This document shows, piece by piece, positions 17,551 through 18,670 of a stretch of DNA of 18,670 nucleotides. A model generated the notes under the pieces. It made no database searches. It worked only from the letters and a program-made list of their open reading frames with translations, and was not told the DNA's origin. The translations under genes and the position numbers were made by a program. This DNA is from Rhodobacterales bacterium UBA5972 (GTDB lineage Bacteria > Pseudomonadota > Alphaproteobacteria > Rhodobacterales > Rhodobacteraceae), in assembly GCA_002430125.1 (NCBI GenBank), contig DJBQ01000060.1, positions 1 through 18,670 on the forward strand. Direction: 5' to 3'. Each line of letters starts with the position of its first letter. Positions within the stretch are counted from its first letter, which is position 1.

Positions 17551-18491
17551 GCAGCCGCCCTCCGGTTTCCGACGCCCCAGATGCCATGCAGGCTTGGGCC
17601 GTCGTAGTTGATGATGCTGACCCCCTCGTCGTCGCAGATACGGCGTACGGATTGTTCTTCGGTTGCCGCTGAAATCTCGCCGTTTTCGTTGATGACCACC
17701 AACGGCTTCATCGCGAAACGGTCTTTGGCAAAACCGATTTTATCGGCCCGGCTGATCATGAAAGTGAAAACGCCGTCGATTTCTTCGATTGACCGGGTCA
17801 GCGCCAGTTCCATTGTCAGGCCTTCCTTCATCCGGTCAGAAACCCAGACCGCAATCAGTTCGCTGTCATTATATGTAAGGAAGCGATATCCCTTTAGTTC
17901 CAAGCGCTTGCGCCAGCTGTATTAGTCGGTGATCTGGCCATTATGGACGATTGCCACGTCCGGGAAGGGGCGTGCCCAAAATGGATGGCTGGCGTTTGGG
18001 CTGACATCGGATTCGGTGGCCAGACGGGCATGACCAAGGCCGTGAGTGCCGATCATATCACGCACCCCGTGCTTGTCAGCGACAGCATAAGCGCCGGTAT
18101 CCTTGATGATTTCAAGCGCGCGGCCAACCGATTGCATTTCAAACCGGTCGCAAATCTGATCGGCAGCTTTTGTCCAGCGCGCCACATCCACCGGGTCGGT
18201 GATTGTCATGCGCGCCGAGTAATGTTTGCTGTCGCTATTGTCCCAGGTTGGATCGTCAACGAAATCGCCGCCATGTTCTTTCAGGATGGCGCGAAAATCT
18301 TCGAGGTCTTTGGAAAGCTGATTGCGGTCAAACCCCATCGCCCTGACGACATATCCGGTGTCGCGTGGAATTCCGTAAATGGCAAATCCGGTTGAATCCG
18401 CGCCACGGTGTTCCTGTGCGTCCATCAGTTCAACAAGGTCATAGCCGACTCTGCCGGGACCGTTCAGTATTCTACCAGCGATTCCACACAT
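17547..18491 (-). pseudogene. glxB: Class II glutamine amidotransferase (GlxB/MgsA-like) with one nonsense codon
   Basis: Read through the stop, this gene would give 314 residues. It starts MCGIAGRIL with C2 as the N-terminal nucleophile, followed by AQEHRGADSTGFAIYG, TRLATES-like HARLATESDVSPNASHPF and VHNGQIT, all class II amidotransferase signatures. A TAA at 17924-17922 (codon 190) cuts the frame at NGQITD*YSWRKRLELKGYRF; relatives have an aromatic residue here. The same frame then continues intact with YNDSELIAVWV, IDGVFTFMISRADKIG and RFAMKPLVV to the C-terminus. There is no indel and coding quality remains high on both sides. A ribosome-binding site AGAGGA precedes ATG 18491. It is first in the glxB-C-D-glnT order, with a strong promoter upstream. 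A 189-residue fragment could still be made but would lack part of the glutaminase fold. Confidence 0.88.
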
Positions 18492-18503
18492 AGCGTTCCT
18501 CTT

Positions 18504-18539
18504 TTCCGTAGGTGTTCGTATACTGTATACAGAACGGAA
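18504..18539. promoter_or_regulatory. Nested palindromic operator in the glxB promoter
   Basis: CTGTATACAG (18523-18532) is a perfect 10-bp palindrome. GTATAC occurs twice around a central T (18518-18530). Outer arms GTTC/GAAC (18514-18517, 18532-18535) and TTCCGT/ACGGAA (18504-18509, 18534-18539) extend the dyad. The core TGTATACA fits the GT-N2-AC pattern of FadR-subgroup GntR regulators (known family feature); the regulator itself is not seen. Confidence 0.6.
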
Positions 18540-18552
18540 TGAGTATCAACAA
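18524..18552 (-). promoter_or_regulatory. Sigma70 promoter of the glx-glnT cluster
   Basis: On the minus strand, TTGTTG (18552-18547) and TATACA (18529-18524) are exactly 17 bases apart. Initiation would fall near 18517, about 25 nt before the glxB start. The -10 box lies inside the CTGTATACAG palindrome, the usual layout for a repressor site. Confidence 0.65.
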
Positions 18553-18654
18553 GAAAAGGCATGCGGATCGCGCTGTATCGCAATTTCACTGTTCGTTGGA
18601 TGCGGAAACCGATAACAAGAATTTTGAGGGATTTTGTCAATAAGGAAGGCCACG

Positions 18655-18670
18655 ATGGGATTTAGGTCAC
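18655..18670 (+). CDS. Possible 5' end of a divergent gene, cut by the window edge
   Basis: AAGGAAGG (18642-18649) is followed after five bases by ATG 18655, reading MGFRS before the sequence ends. The good ribosome-binding site and the divergent position suggest a gene, perhaps the regulator of the glx cluster, but only five codons are visible. The 163 bp between glxB and this start hold the promoter/operator and nothing else recognised. Confidence 0.35.

Noticed and set aside
15982..17924. Recoding of the three stops (pyrrolysine at TAG, or general suppression)
   Set aside because: Two of the three are TAA, the contexts share no element, GlxD is in addition truncated by a deletion, and all other genes in the window end normally on TAA, TAG or TGA. 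Pseudogene formation is simpler.
1..18670. Insertion sequence or genomic island explaining the glx decay
   Set aside because: No transposase fragments, terminal inverted repeats, integrase or tRNA attachment sites were seen; base composition and codon use of the broken genes match their neighbours.

Overview
The window comes from an alphaproteobacterium, most likely a marine Rhodobacteraceae (Roseobacter-group) member. The evidence is the protein sequences (the HesB/IscA protein, the dGTPase-like protein, ArgS, the SPOR protein, NagZ, ScpA/ScpB and GltB/GltD all have the alphaproteobacterial form), the compact overlapping dgt-argS-SPOR-nagZ-scpAB run typical of that family, and a moderate-to-high GC content. 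The genus cannot be fixed from the sequence alone. There are no tRNA or rRNA genes, CRISPR arrays, insertion sequences or phage genes.

Left part (1-2101): a cold-shock protein gene with a long leader and a strong terminator, then a small exported DUF1344 protein with its own terminator. Next is a 216-bp convergent spacer holding three helically phased 11-bp repeats and a long hairpin. Then, on the minus strand, come a membrane-anchored monohaem cytochrome c and an A-type Fe-S carrier (ErpA/HesB), the latter with a good sigma70 promoter.

Centre (2127-8576, plus strand): a housekeeping run of dNTP triphosphohydrolase, arginyl-tRNA synthetase, a membrane-anchored SPOR protein, NagZ (peptidoglycan recycling), ScpA and ScpB (condensin partners). 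Genes from the SPOR protein onward touch or overlap, suggesting co-transcription and translational coupling.

Right part (8616-18491, minus strand): nitrogen metabolism. The intact gltB-gltD pair encodes the two subunits of NADPH-glutamate synthase. Upstream of it, reading leftwards from 18491, is a second, glutamate-synthase-like cluster: glxB (amidotransferase domain), glxC (GXGXG domain), glxD (FMN synthase domain) and glnT (type III glutamine synthetase / gamma-glutamylmethylamide synthetase-like). This cluster is broken. glxB, glxD and glnT each carry one in-frame stop codon with otherwise well-kept sequence and no frameshift, and glxD has also lost its C-terminal two-thirds. Only glxC is open throughout. 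The promoter still looks perfect: TTGTTG-N17-TATACA with a GntR/FadR-like palindrome lying on the -10 box, and a possible divergent gene starts at the right edge. The most notable content is thus a recently inactivated, still well-preserved amine/glutamate operon beside the intact glutamate synthase that shares its domain plan.
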